Shown piece after piece: positions 55,718-64,000 of a stretch of 64,000 bases of DNA. Each line of letters starts with the position of its first letter. The first letter of the stretch is position 1. Made by a program: the position numbers and the translations under genes. The notes below the pieces were generated by a model that saw only the letters and a list, made by a program, of their open reading frames with translations, made no database searches and was not told the origin of the DNA. The stretch is from FEB-25 sp963822175 (GTDB lineage: Bacteria; Chloroflexota; Anaerolineae; Anaerolineales; UBA4823): positions 1 to 64,000 of the forward strand of contig CAWGGJ010000011.1 in NCBI GenBank assembly GCA_963822175.1, read 5' to 3'.

Positions 55718-57158
55718 TATGTTGAGGAAGCATTATATTAGATTTATAAGATCGATTGCGAAGGTGTGCAGGTAAGATGCCTTCTATCGCACGATATTTG
55801 GCAACTGTCCGTCGTGCAACAGGATAACCCATACCTGATAATAATTCTGCAATCTGTGAATCACTTAGTGTGTAAGTTTCCTGATCGATAATCTGTTTTA
55901 ACGCTGTGCGAACATGTAAACTGCGGTCGAAGAACATGGCTAGTGGAACGATCCTTCGATTAGGAAGCTGAACGGCTTTGTCTGATACAGCCCTAGACAT
56001 GGTTGATTCATGAACCTCTAATTCATCAGCTAATTCAGCACGTGTGATGGGTTTCAACCAGGCATCACCATAAAGAATGAATTCGCGTTGAATGACTACC
56101 AATCGTTGCATTAAACGGACAATCGTATGGTTACGTTGTTGTAAGCATTTTACCAAAAGTGTTGCTTTTTCCAGGTCTTCTTGCCATAACTCAGATTTTT
56201 CTGTAGGAGCTTGTTGAAGTGCTTCACGGAATAATGGGTTTACTCTTAGCGTGCCGTAGAATGGCATCGCAATCTCAACAACCAGGGGTGAGTCAACTTC
56301 TTCAGATAAGCGACTGATAATAATGTCTGGAAAATGAAATGTGTTTTCTTCGCCACTAGTGACCCCTGCGTTTATTTGATCTCCCCAATGAGCGCGACCT
56401 GGAAATGGATTTAGGTTATCGCTGATGAAACGAACGATTTCTTTTGCTTGCGATGTAGAAATGCTTAGATGTTTGGCTAATTCAGGCAGGTGGTGAGGGC
56501 TAAGTAAGTCAATACCAGCTTGAATTGCTTTCTCAGCCTGTGGTGGCACAGCCAGAGACTCCCCTAACACTTCCAGCTGAATTAGTAATGCTTCCTTTGG
56601 CGATTGAGATCCAACCCCTAAGGGATCGGCATGCTGGATTAAGTTGACTATTTTCTCAACTCTTGAAATTGGCACATGATGATACATCGCTATCTCAATG
56701 GGTTTGATCGTCAAAAATCCATCTTCATTGATACTGGTCAGAATGTGGACCGCAATAGGACGATCTTCTACTAATAATTCAGGACCAATCTGGCGCAAGA
56801 TATACGCAGGCAGTTCTTCTCTTTCCGGAGCAAAATTATCATCGGGCAAATCTTCAGTATTTGAACCAGAGTTCGACCTGGTGAAGAAATCTTCATGGCA
56901 AGATAAATAAACGATTGGCTGTTCTGATGAACCACTTAAGGTATTTGTACAAGTGGGGCACGGTTTATTATTGAACAAAACTTTGTGACAGGTTGGGCAA
57001 CGATGCTCGTCAATTAACTCCAGTGCAGGATTGCGTGCTAATTCTGCCTCAACCTTCTGGCGTAACTCAACCGTAGTCAGCTCAAGTAATGCCATGGTCT
57101 GGGCTAAATGTGCTGTAGTTTGCGGGCGTAAGAGTGGTTTCTGTCTTTGCAGTAACAT
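55695..57158 (-). CDS. rpoN: RNA polymerase sigma-54 factor with zinc ribbon
   Basis: Start at ATG 57158 (MLLQRQKPLLRPQTT) with GAGGTG four bases upstream; a TTG four codons earlier is the alternative. Region I (TAHLAQTMALLELTTVELRQ) binds core and the activator. A CxxC-x8-CxxC zinc-ribbon-like insert (CPTC...CPTC, about residues 54-69) follows. Core-binding and DNA-binding regions are complete (LPAYILRQIG, ITRAELADELEVHESTMSRA) and the RpoN box ARRTVAKYR sits near the end. It directs RNA polymerase to -24/-12 promoters and needs the AAA+ activator for melting. Its 3' end overlaps the kinase gene, so factor, sensor and activator are one unit. Confidence 0.93.
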   Translation of the reverse strand: MLLQRQKPLLRPQTTAHLAQTMALLELTTVELRQKVEAELARNPALELIDEHRCPTCHKVLFNNKPCPTCTNTLSGSSEQPIVYLSCHEDFFTRSNSGSNTEDLPDDNFAPEREELPAYILRQIGPELLVEDRPIAVHILTSINEDGFLTIKPIEIAMYHHVPISRVEKIVNLIQHADPLGVGSQSPKEALLIQLEVLGESLAVPPQAEKAIQAGIDLLSPHHLPELAKHLSISTSQAKEIVRFISDNLNPFPGRAHWGDQINAGVTSGEENTFHFPDIIISRLSEEVDSPLVVEIAMPFYGTLRVNPLFREALQQAPTEKSELWQEDLEKATLLVKCLQQRNHTIVRLMQRLVVIQREFILYGDAWLKPITRAELADELEVHESTMSRAVSDKAVQLPNRRIVPLAMFFDRSLHVRTALKQIIDQETYTLSDSQIAELLSGMGYPVARRTVAKYRAIEGILPAHLRNRSYKSNIMLPQHNEQSVAV

Positions 57159-57281
57159 AGGGCACCTCAAGTATATCTCGTTTTGCTATAGTTGCAAGTT
57201 CTATGCCAGGGAATTCTAAGGAATTTTGTGCTAAAATTTACTAACCATTCCAGTCCATAAACAAAAGCGAGGCAGACAACA

Positions 57282-58241
57282 ATGTTCCGTTCATTTTTCA
57301 TATATTTATCCAAAGCTGTATGGGCGCGTAATATCGTCATGAATTGGTCTTTTGCATGGAAGATGGCAAGCCGATTTGTTGCAGGCGTTACACTTGCGGA
57401 TGGAATTCAAGCAATCAAAACATTAAATGACAAAGGAATTAATGCAACCCTTGATCATCTGGGAGAACATACAGATTCTCCAGAAAGGGCTATTCAAGCA
57501 ACTTCCGATATTATTCAGGCTTTTGATGCAATCGAGCGGGCAGGTGTTCGTTCAAATGTCTCGATTAAGCTAACCCAAATTGGGCTAGGTGTAAGTGCAG
57601 AGTTATGCCTAGAAAACCTCGAACGAATAGTAGACAAGGCAAAAAGTTACAACAGTTTTGTGCGTATCGATATGGAAGATTCCCCGGTTACACAAAAGAC
57701 CTTGGATATTTTACAGACATTGCGTAAGCATGGATATGATAATGTTGGCATCGTGATCCAGTCATATTTATACCGAAGCGAAGCCGATATCCGGAAATTA
57801 ATTGGAGATTGTATTAAAGTACGCCTCTGCAAAGGTGCGTATAAAGAACCTGCCAATATTGCATATCCAAAAATGGAAGATGTAAATGCCAGTTATGATC
57901 GCTGTGCAGCATTATTAATCGATGGATCTTTGTCCAGTGATTGTCCAAAGGTCAGCCCAGATGGAAAAATTCCACCGATTCCAGGTCTGGCGACCCATGA
58001 TCCTAAGCGGATAGACTTTGCCAAGGAATATGCCAATAAAGTTGGATTACCAAAAAATGCCATGGAATTCCAGATGCTAAATGGCATTCGACGTGATTTA
58101 CAGGAACAATTAGTGAGTGAAGGATACTGGGTGAGAGTATATGTCCCCTACGGCGCTGAATGGTATCCGTATTTTATGCGTCGCCTTGCCGAAAGGCCGG
58201 CTAATTTGTGGTTTTTTCTTTCAAATTTTTTCCATAGATAG
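57282..58241 (+). CDS. putB: Proline dehydrogenase
   Basis: A 319-residue monofunctional proline dehydrogenase (FAD barrel) as found in non-PutA bacteria. Motifs: NVSIKLTQIGLGVS, VRIDMEDSPVTQKTLDIL, VGIVIQSYLYRSEADI, VRLCKGAYKEPANIAYPKME, GLATHDPKRI and the end VRVYVPYGAEWYPYFMRRLA. It oxidises proline to pyrroline-5-carboxylate and passes electrons to quinone; the P5C dehydrogenase is not next to it. GAGG lies 8 bases before the ATG. It starts a plus-strand run and diverges from rpoN across 123 bases. Confidence 0.92.
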   Translation: MFRSFFIYLSKAVWARNIVMNWSFAWKMASRFVAGVTLADGIQAIKTLNDKGINATLDHLGEHTDSPERAIQATSDIIQAFDAIERAGVRSNVSIKLTQIGLGVSAELCLENLERIVDKAKSYNSFVRIDMEDSPVTQKTLDILQTLRKHGYDNVGIVIQSYLYRSEADIRKLIGDCIKVRLCKGAYKEPANIAYPKMEDVNASYDRCAALLIDGSLSSDCPKVSPDGKIPPIPGLATHDPKRIDFAKEYANKVGLPKNAMEFQMLNGIRRDLQEQLVSEGYWVRVYVPYGAEWYPYFMRRLAERPANLWFFLSNFFHR

Positions 58242-58256
58242 TTTCAGGTAAAGTTC

Positions 58257-58727
58257 ATGACAGATACTCCACAATCGCTTGCTGACCGTCTTCGTGGTGA
58301 AGGCATCAGGGTGATGGATTTTTTTAATACCCTTTCTCCAGAGCAATGGGAAATTCAAGTCTATAAGCAGGATGATGATTGGACTTTACACCATTTATTG
58401 GCACATTTTGTTTCAGCTGAAATTGGACGAAAAGAATTAATTTTCAATGTATCTTCAGGTGGCATAGGTGCCCCACCTGACTTCAATATTGATAGATTTA
58501 ATAAGCAGGAAGTTGACAAATTATCAGGCGAAAAAAATTCACACTTGCTGGAATTATTTTTCAGCGAGAGATCCAACCTTGCTTCGTTTGTTTCCTCACT
58601 TGATCATGAAGATCTGGAACGCGTTGGAAATGACCCATTCCTGGGTGCCGTTCCACTCATTGAAATGATTAAATTAACCTATCGCCATTTACAAATCCAT
58701 CTGCGCGAAGCAAGGCGGTGTTTGTAA
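58257..58727 (+). CDS. DinB/maleylpyruvate-isomerase-like metal-binding protein
   Basis: A 156-residue four-helix-bundle protein of the DinB superfamily. Metal-ligand histidines are seen in WTLHHLLAHFVSAE and YRHLQIHLREA. Such proteins are often thiol-dependent S-transferases, isomerases or nickel/zinc-binding stress proteins. It begins 15 bases after the proline dehydrogenase stop and ends 1 base before the prenyltransferase start, so it is part of the operon, but its job there is unknown. Confidence 0.8.
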   Translation: MTDTPQSLADRLRGEGIRVMDFFNTLSPEQWEIQVYKQDDDWTLHHLLAHFVSAEIGRKELIFNVSSGGIGAPPDFNIDRFNKQEVDKLSGEKNSHLLELFFSERSNLASFVSSLDHEDLERVGNDPFLGAVPLIEMIKLTYRHLQIHLREARRCL

Positions 58728-58728
58728 A

Positions 58729-59640
58729 GTGAGATCACTGCGTTTATTTATTCAATTGTCTCGTCCAATATTTATTTTGAGCGCTGCTTTGTTGTATATG
58801 CTTGGGATTGGTATCTCCCATTATTTAAGCGGAGAGTTGATCTGGCAATCATTCATTCTGGGTTTTGTTTGGATTATTTTTATCATGCTTGGCTTCCAGT
58901 TTCTAAATGAATTCTTTGATATAGATTCGATTTTTGAAACTCAAACCTGGAAACATACTCCTTTTTCAGGTGGAACCGGAGCGATTGGCACCGGGAAACT
59001 TTCACGGCAAGTGGCTTTATGGGCAGGACTTATCTTTCTAACCGCATCGGCTTCATTAACCGTGCTGGTCTACAAGTATATCGATCTCAATTTGAACCTA
59101 GTGGTCATTCTAGTCTTATTTATTCTTGGAGAATTTTTTATAAACTTGCCCCCGGTTCGCCTGGTTACTTCGGGATATGGTGAAGTGATCATGTCCATTT
59201 TAGTGGTTGGATTTATTCCTGCAATGGCGATTTTATTTCAAGGACATGAGTTTCACCGCCTGCTCCTCATGATGACATTCCCACTGACGTTGCTCTATCT
59301 CGGAATGGTAATTGCATTAGAATTTCCCGATTATGCCTCTGATATAAAACAAGGTAAAAAACCAATTCTGATAAAAATCGGATGGCAAAAAGGTATGCAA
59401 CTCCACAATATATTGATTCTAGGTAGCTTTGTTCTCCTTGGAATAGCTTTTCTGGTAGGTTTACCATTCCGACTTGGTTGGTCTGTTTTTTTAGCCCTTC
59501 CTGTGGCTATATTTCAAACCTGGATGATGAATCGAATTTCGGATGGTGCCAAACCCAATTGGAATCTGTTTGTGTTGATAGCTTTATCCACGTTTGGCCT
59601 GACCACCTATCTGTTAACTTTCGCCTTCTGGACCCACTAA
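58729..59640 (+). CDS. UbiA-family prenyltransferase
   Basis: A 303-residue membrane enzyme with about 8-9 helices, GTG start at 58729. The first Asp-rich motif is NEFFDIDSIFE and the second LEFPDYASDIKQGKK, which bind the diphosphate via Mg2+. Together with GTGAIGTGKLSRQVALWAGL the layout resembles MenA/UbiA-type enzymes that attach a prenyl chain to an aromatic acceptor for quinone or lipid synthesis. Electron acceptance by quinone from proline dehydrogenase could link it to the first gene of the run; that is only inference. Four bases precede moeA. Confidence 0.85.
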   Translation: MRSLRLFIQLSRPIFILSAALLYMLGIGISHYLSGELIWQSFILGFVWIIFIMLGFQFLNEFFDIDSIFETQTWKHTPFSGGTGAIGTGKLSRQVALWAGLIFLTASASLTVLVYKYIDLNLNLVVILVLFILGEFFINLPPVRLVTSGYGEVIMSILVVGFIPAMAILFQGHEFHRLLLMMTFPLTLLYLGMVIALEFPDYASDIKQGKKPILIKIGWQKGMQLHNILILGSFVLLGIAFLVGLPFRLGWSVFLALPVAIFQTWMMNRISDGAKPNWNLFVLIALSTFGLTTYLLTFAFWTH

Positions 59641-59644
59641 AACT

Positions 59645-60880
59645 ATGCCAGAATTCTTAAAATTAATCCCTACTCAAGAGGCACTTCAAATTCTCCTCTC
59701 CCAAATCAATGTTAATATCGTAGCGGAGCGGATACCCACGATAGATTCCCTTGGCAGGGTGACTGCTGAGTCCATCCTTTCGCCCATACCACTCCCATCG
59801 TTTCCCAGGAGTACCGTCGATGGTTATGCTGTTCGGGCGGCGGATACCTATGGAGCTTCAGAAAGTCTGCCGGCTTACTTGCGAGTGATTGGTGAAATAT
59901 TGATGGGCAATAAACCAGGATTTGATATCAACCCAGGTGAAGCCGGTTTGATTCACACTGGAGGTATGCTGCCTGAATCAAGCAATGCGGTAGTGATGAT
60001 CGAATATACTCAAGCGATAGGAGCCGATAATGTTGAAATCCTACGCTCAGTCGCAGTTGGTGAAAATATCATCAAAGTGGGGGAAGATGTTCGTATCAGC
60101 GAACAGGTAATATCATCTGGCGTGCGTATTCGTGCTCCAGAGATTGGTGGAATGGCTGCTCTCGGGATCACAGAAGTTATAGTTGCTAAAAAGCCCATCA
60201 TTGGGATCATCTCCAGTGGAGATGAAGTCGTCCCACCAGATTCTAAACTACTACCAGGGCAGGTCAGGGATATCAATTCATATTCGTTATCAGCCTTAGC
60301 CGAGCATGTGGGTGCCATCCCAAAACGATATGGAATATACCCGGATCAGGCTAATCTTTTAGACGAGATCAGCAAACAGGCGATTATAGAATGTGATGTT
60401 TTGGTAATTACTGCGGGATCATCAGCAAGTGCACGTGATTTGACTGCAGGGGTAATCAACCGATTAGGACAGCCTGGTGTGTTGGTGCATGGAGTAAATA
60501 TCAGACCGGGTAAACCCACGATATTGGCAATTTGTAATGAGAAGGTTGTAATTGGCTTGCCGGGAAATCCCGTCAGTGCATTAGTGATCGCAGGTTTATT
60601 CGTTGTCCCAGTAATAGAATCTCTTCTTGGTATGACGAATGTGGGCAAGCGGACTAAGTTACTCGCCAGGTTGACCACCAACATACCTTCTCAAGCCGGA
60701 CGGGAGGATTGGGTTGCAGCATGCTTATCTTTGGATCAAGACGGGTATCAGGTGGAGCCAATTTTTAGTAAAAGCAATTTGATTTTTAGCCTGGTGAGGG
60801 CTAATTGTTTGGTTCGTGTGCCTCCAGATTTGACCGGTCTTTCAGCAGGAGAGTCTGTAGATGTGTTTTTACTTGATTGA
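59645..60880 (+). CDS. moeA: Molybdopterin molybdenumtransferase
   Basis: A 411-residue MoeA. Domain I/III motifs RSTVDGYAVRAADTYG, EAGLIHTGGMLPES and VVMIEYTQA; domain III AGSSASARDL, IRPGKPTILAIC and VVIGLPGNPVSALV; C-terminal domain IV LLARLTTNIPSQAGREDWV. It inserts molybdenum or tungsten into molybdopterin-AMP to make the cofactor. A second MoeA fused to a binding-protein domain lies 1 kb downstream; pairs like this are usual in archaea and Chloroflexota and may reflect separate use of Mo and W or of differing cofactors. Start 4 bases after the prenyltransferase stop. Confidence 0.93.
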   Translation: MPEFLKLIPTQEALQILLSQINVNIVAERIPTIDSLGRVTAESILSPIPLPSFPRSTVDGYAVRAADTYGASESLPAYLRVIGEILMGNKPGFDINPGEAGLIHTGGMLPESSNAVVMIEYTQAIGADNVEILRSVAVGENIIKVGEDVRISEQVISSGVRIRAPEIGGMAALGITEVIVAKKPIIGIISSGDEVVPPDSKLLPGQVRDINSYSLSALAEHVGAIPKRYGIYPDQANLLDEISKQAIIECDVLVITAGSSASARDLTAGVINRLGQPGVLVHGVNIRPGKPTILAICNEKVVIGLPGNPVSALVIAGLFVVPVIESLLGMTNVGKRTKLLARLTTNIPSQAGREDWVAACLSLDQDGYQVEPIFSKSNLIFSLVRANCLVRVPPDLTGLSAGESVDVFLLD

Positions 60881-60905
60881 GTGGTATTGCTGAAGGGTAG
60901 TCAAT

Positions 60906-61895
60906 TTGATTAGAATAAGAATTATGATTGTCATCATTTTTTCAATGCTAATAACAGCATGTGCAGGAAGTGTCCGTACGAAAATCGAGTTAATCGATAG
61001 AATACACTCACCAACAATAACAGTTACTGTAATTGAGACCTCAACTCCCATTACAACATTGACAAAAACACTGATCAAGAATAATCCGACATCTACCCAT
61101 ACACCAACCAATAGACCTTTAGAACCTGATACTTCTATATCAACCGGTACTTCCATCCCAACCGATACACCTGACCCGATTGTGGTTCAAGATCGTGTAT
61201 ATGGATCTGCTGGATTTGTCACTGCCCCTATTCTCCTTTATCATCAAATATCCAATGGAGGGAGTGGAAATCGATATTCTGTAACAGTTGACGATTTTCG
61301 ACAACAGATGCAGACATTACGTGACCTGGACTATGAAACTATTACGCCTTCCTATTTAGCTAATGCCTTGATCCATGGAAGTGAATTGCCTGATCGCCCT
61401 GTGGTTATTACATTTGATGATGGAAATCTCAGTGCCTATCAGAATGCCTTCCCGATCAGGCAGGAATTGGGTTTTGTCGGTGCATTATTCATTTATGTCG
61501 ATAGATTAGACTCGGTTCATCATGTAAATGTGGAACAATTACTGGAGATGTCGGATAACGGATGGGAGATTGGCAGTCATAGCATGTCACACGCTGACTT
61601 AACCGAAACTGCATCCATAGCACCTTATGAGTTACTCAAGTATGAGTTACTCCAATCGCGTTTGACAGTAGAGCTTGCCATAGATGAACCTGTTGTTACC
61701 TTTGCTTATCCTTATGGACGCACAAATAGCAACATAAGGGGGATACTTGGTGAATATGGTTATATTGCTGGAATGGGTATAGGTCACAGCTGGGAACATT
61801 CCCTAGACACAATAACCTATCTAAGTCGGATAGAAGTGCAAAGCGATTATGGTTTGGAAAAGTTTAAATCATTGTTACCCTGGACTGATAATTAG
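60906..61895 (+). CDS. Polysaccharide deacetylase lipoprotein
   Basis: Start TTG at 60906 preferred: AAGGG lies 8 bases upstream and it adds the basic residues (MIRIR) needed for a signal; ATG at 60924 is the alternative. Lipobox LITAC, then a Thr/Pro-rich linker, then a NodB-type deacetylase domain: APILLYHQISN, VVITFDDGNLSAY (catalytic Asp-Asp), GWEIGSHSMSHADLTE (metal His pair) and VVTFAYPYGRTNSN. It removes N- or O-acetyl groups from cell-wall or surface glycans outside the membrane. It sits between two MoeA genes, 25 and 32 bases away, and may simply have been inserted in the operon. Confidence 0.88.
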   Translation: MIRIRIMIVIIFSMLITACAGSVRTKIELIDRIHSPTITVTVIETSTPITTLTKTLIKNNPTSTHTPTNRPLEPDTSISTGTSIPTDTPDPIVVQDRVYGSAGFVTAPILLYHQISNGGSGNRYSVTVDDFRQQMQTLRDLDYETITPSYLANALIHGSELPDRPVVITFDDGNLSAYQNAFPIRQELGFVGALFIYVDRLDSVHHVNVEQLLEMSDNGWEIGSHSMSHADLTETASIAPYELLKYELLQSRLTVELAIDEPVVTFAYPYGRTNSNIRGILGEYGYIAGMGIGHSWEHSLDTITYLSRIEVQSDYGLEKFKSLLPWTDN

Positions 61896-61927
61896 CTAAA
61901 AACTTTATTTGTGAGAAGAATAATATC

Positions 61928-63880
61928 ATGACAATCTATTTGCACGATATTCCACTTCCACTAGCGAAATCTCGCTTGAATGATGCGCTGCAAGCAACTG
62001 GTAAGTCGGGGATATTAGGAGTTGAGGAAATTATCCTGGATGAACATGCCCTTGGTCGAGTGTTAGCTGAACCAATATGGGCAAAACTATCCTCACCCCA
62101 TTACCATTCCTCTGCCATGGATGGATATGCTGTGCGATCGGAAAGCACCATCTCTGCAACCCCAGCACAACCCGTCGATCTACTTATCGGCACCCAAGCT
62201 GGATATGTCGATACGGGAGATCCACTGCCTGGTTGGTCAGATTCTGTTATTCCCGTTGAGAATATTGAGCCAATTTTTAGTATGCAGGGTTCCAAGGGTG
62301 AGGTAAGCCATATACATGCAATTCGCATTCGTGCATCAGTGACCCCATGGAGCCATGTGCGCACGATGGGTGAGGATATTGTAGCAACCCAGCTTGTCCT
62401 ACCGGCAGGTCACACCTTGCGACCGGTTGACCTGGGGGCGATCGCTGCAAGCGGACATGCTGCCATTCGAGTGGCAAGGAAACCAAGGGTGGCGATCATA
62501 CCCACTGGGTCGGAGCTTGTTCCTATTGGTACGGCTGTTAAACCGGGAGATATTATCGAATTTAATTCAGTAGCCCTGGCTGCACAAGTGCTGGGATGGG
62601 GGGCTGAAGCAACCCGTTTTCCGATCACGGTAGATGATTTTGATAAAATTTGCCAACGTGTATCGGAAGCTGCCCAGGAGCATGATTTAATCCTGCTAAA
62701 CGCTGGCTCATCTGCTGGATCTGAGGATTTCTCAGCCAGGGTAGTGGAAAACCTGGGAGAATTATTGGTCCATGGCGTGGCAGTTCGTCCAGGTCATCCG
62801 GTCATTTTGGGAATGATAAAGAATAAGGCAAACCATATACCCATTATTGGGGTACCGGGTTACCCGGTTTCAGCAATCCTGACGGGTGAGATATTTGTTG
62901 AGCCATTGCTGGCTAGCTGGCTTGGGCGAGCACCCCTATCACCTGTCTCGATACAGGCCAGGCTCACCCGAAAGGTGACTTCACCTGCAGGTGACGATGA
63001 TTATATGAGACTGGCTGTCGGCAGGGTGGGGGATCAGGTATTGGCTGCTCCGCTTTCGCGTGGTGCAGGGGTCATTTCCTCATTGGTGCGGGCGGATGGT
63101 ATCACTATACTACCGCGGGGAACACAAGGTTTGCCTGCCGGGAGCGAAGTGAAAGTCAATCTTTATCGAAATCTGGATGAAATTAATAATACGATTCTGG
63201 CAATCGGCTCGCATGATGTAACCATCGATATTCTGGCACAATACCTGGCAGAAAAAAACCGGCGGTTGACCTCAGCCAACGTTGGATCAATGGGAGGTTT
63301 GGTTGCATTGAGCCGGGGTGAATGCCACCTGGCAGGTTCACACCTCCTGGATCCTGAGAGTGGTGATTACAACATCAAGTATGTAAGACAGGTTCTGACA
63401 AACCTGCCGGTAAAAATCATCGTTCTGGTTGGACGGCAGCAGGGCTTAATCGTAGCCAAGGAAAATCCAAAAGGGATTTTCTCATTACAAGACCTTGTGA
63501 GAAAGGATGTAAACTATATTAACCGCCAGAGTGGAGCCGGAACAAGGGTGTTACTGGATTATCACCTGGGATTATTGAACATATCAATTGATCAAATAAC
63601 CGGTTACTTAAATGAAGAATACACCCATCTTGCGGTTGCGGCAGCGATCCTTTCAGGACGTGCAGATTGTGGGTTGGGTATTGCTGCAGCTGCGCAGGCA
63701 CTTGATCTGGATTTTATCCCGCTATACCAGGAACGGTATGATCTGGTGATCCCATTGTCTTATTATCAAGACCAGCTTCTAGAACCACTATTTGAGATCT
63801 TGTCGGATCCCAGCTTTCGAAGCGCTGTCTCAGACCTACCTGGGTATGAAGTTGAAAATATGGGTCAAGAAATACTATAA
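61928..63880 (+). CDS. MoeA fused to periplasmic-binding-protein-like domain
   Basis: A 650-residue fusion. Residues ~1-400 are a second MoeA (HYHSSAMDGYAVRSESTISA, NAGSSAGSEDFSARV, VRPGHPVILGMI, GVPGYPVSAILT, RKVTSPAGDDDYMRL). Residues ~420-650 are a PBP-like (PF12727) domain: ILAIGSHDVTIDILAQYLAE, VGSMGGLVALSRGECHLAGS, INRQSGAGTRVLLDYHLG and VAAAILSGRADCGLGIAAAA, related to molybdate/tungstate-type substrate binding or a LysR-like sensor. The fusion is well known and is thought to help choose or deliver the metal oxyanion. It has no signal peptide, so it works inside. Stop at 63880 ends the plus-strand run visible here. Confidence 0.92.
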   Translation: MTIYLHDIPLPLAKSRLNDALQATGKSGILGVEEIILDEHALGRVLAEPIWAKLSSPHYHSSAMDGYAVRSESTISATPAQPVDLLIGTQAGYVDTGDPLPGWSDSVIPVENIEPIFSMQGSKGEVSHIHAIRIRASVTPWSHVRTMGEDIVATQLVLPAGHTLRPVDLGAIAASGHAAIRVARKPRVAIIPTGSELVPIGTAVKPGDIIEFNSVALAAQVLGWGAEATRFPITVDDFDKICQRVSEAAQEHDLILLNAGSSAGSEDFSARVVENLGELLVHGVAVRPGHPVILGMIKNKANHIPIIGVPGYPVSAILTGEIFVEPLLASWLGRAPLSPVSIQARLTRKVTSPAGDDDYMRLAVGRVGDQVLAAPLSRGAGVISSLVRADGITILPRGTQGLPAGSEVKVNLYRNLDEINNTILAIGSHDVTIDILAQYLAEKNRRLTSANVGSMGGLVALSRGECHLAGSHLLDPESGDYNIKYVRQVLTNLPVKIIVLVGRQQGLIVAKENPKGIFSLQDLVRKDVNYINRQSGAGTRVLLDYHLGLLNISIDQITGYLNEEYTHLAVAAAILSGRADCGLGIAAAAQALDLDFIPLYQERYDLVIPLSYYQDQLLEPLFEILSDPSFRSAVSDLPGYEVENMGQEIL

Positions 63881-63980
63881 TCTATGCTGGATCGATTGAA
63901 ATAGTTTTGAAACAAATTACAGCGAAATACATCTTTTACAATAACAATAATAAGTATTCATATTACAAGAGGTGATAATT

Positions 63981-64000
63981 ATGCCTATCTCAAGTGGAAT
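63981..64000 (+). CDS. Start of an unidentified gene at the window edge
   Basis: AGAGGTG followed seven bases later by ATGCCTATCTCAAGTGGA (MPISSG...) marks the beginning of another plus-strand gene that runs off the window. Nothing more can be said of it. Confidence 0.5.

Noticed and set aside
1..64000. CRISPR arrays, rRNA genes, IS elements
   Set aside because: No regularly spaced repeats, rRNA-like sequence or transposase was seen. The tandem repeats found are short and isolated.

Overview
The window most resembles a chromosomal segment of an Anaerolineae-like Chloroflexota bacterium. This is inferred from gene content only: FtsZ with an IPAFLRR-type tail, a sigma-54 factor carrying a zinc ribbon, an F420/deazaflavin-type nitroreductase, a glucosylglycerate locus, a MoeA plus MoeA-PBP pair, and lipoproteins with Pro/Thr-rich linkers. 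No rRNA is present to confirm it.

Region 1-19.6 kb (mostly minus strand) mixes ion-homeostasis and envelope genes with many broken genes. There is a decayed P-type ATPase 5' end, a leftover tail of a CBS-domain permease whose intact copy lies at 4.6-6.4 kb, a decayed saccharopine-reductase-like gene, a frameshifted UPF0316 gene, and a compact opine dehydrogenase / ATP-grasp / asparagine-synthetase-like trio with two of its three genes frameshifted. These are followed by a PII-like plus CPA2 antiporter pair, a membrane protein, a LacI regulator with a perfect 24-bp operator palindrome, a DUF389-SH3b protein, an alpha/beta hydrolase with an in-frame TAG, and a deazaflavin-dependent reductase.

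Region 19.6-26.2 kb is a glucosylglycerate (or extended mannosyl/glucosyl-glucosylglycerate) compatible-solute locus: histidine phosphatase (GpgP-like), GpgS with universal-stress domains, two GT4 glycosyltransferases, and a divergent GH13 glucosylglycerate/sucrose-type phosphorylase broken by two single-base insertions.

Region 27.5-34.7 kb is a small plus-strand integrative element ending at a tRNA-Arg(TCG). It has a tyrosine integrase, an excisionase-like HTH protein, a primase-polymerase/VapE-like helicase, a DUF669 protein, a VRR-NUC-like nuclease, and a 16-bp inverted repeat flanking an AT-rich core just after the helicase gene (candidate origin). No virion or conjugation genes are seen, so it looks like a phage-satellite-type island.

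Region 34.8-52.6 kb holds a DUF2804 protein, an SDR and a serine hydrolase with an in-frame TGA, then a tightly packed minus-strand operon (38.4-49.5 kb). That operon encodes an FtsZ-like GTPase whose T7-loop aspartate is asparagine, three small membrane proteins (one a degenerate LCP-like domain), a 1865-residue TPR protein and a TPR/gingipain-like (clan CD) protease. I regard this as the best candidate for an undescribed system. A TIM-barrel GH-like protein lies upstream and a lipoprotein diverges from it.

Region 52.5-64 kb holds a sigma-54 cassette (rpoN, NtrB-like kinase, NtrC-like activator without a DNA-binding domain), then a plus-strand run of proline dehydrogenase, DinB-like protein, UbiA prenyltransferase, MoeA, polysaccharide deacetylase lipoprotein and MoeA-PBP, and the first codons of one more gene.
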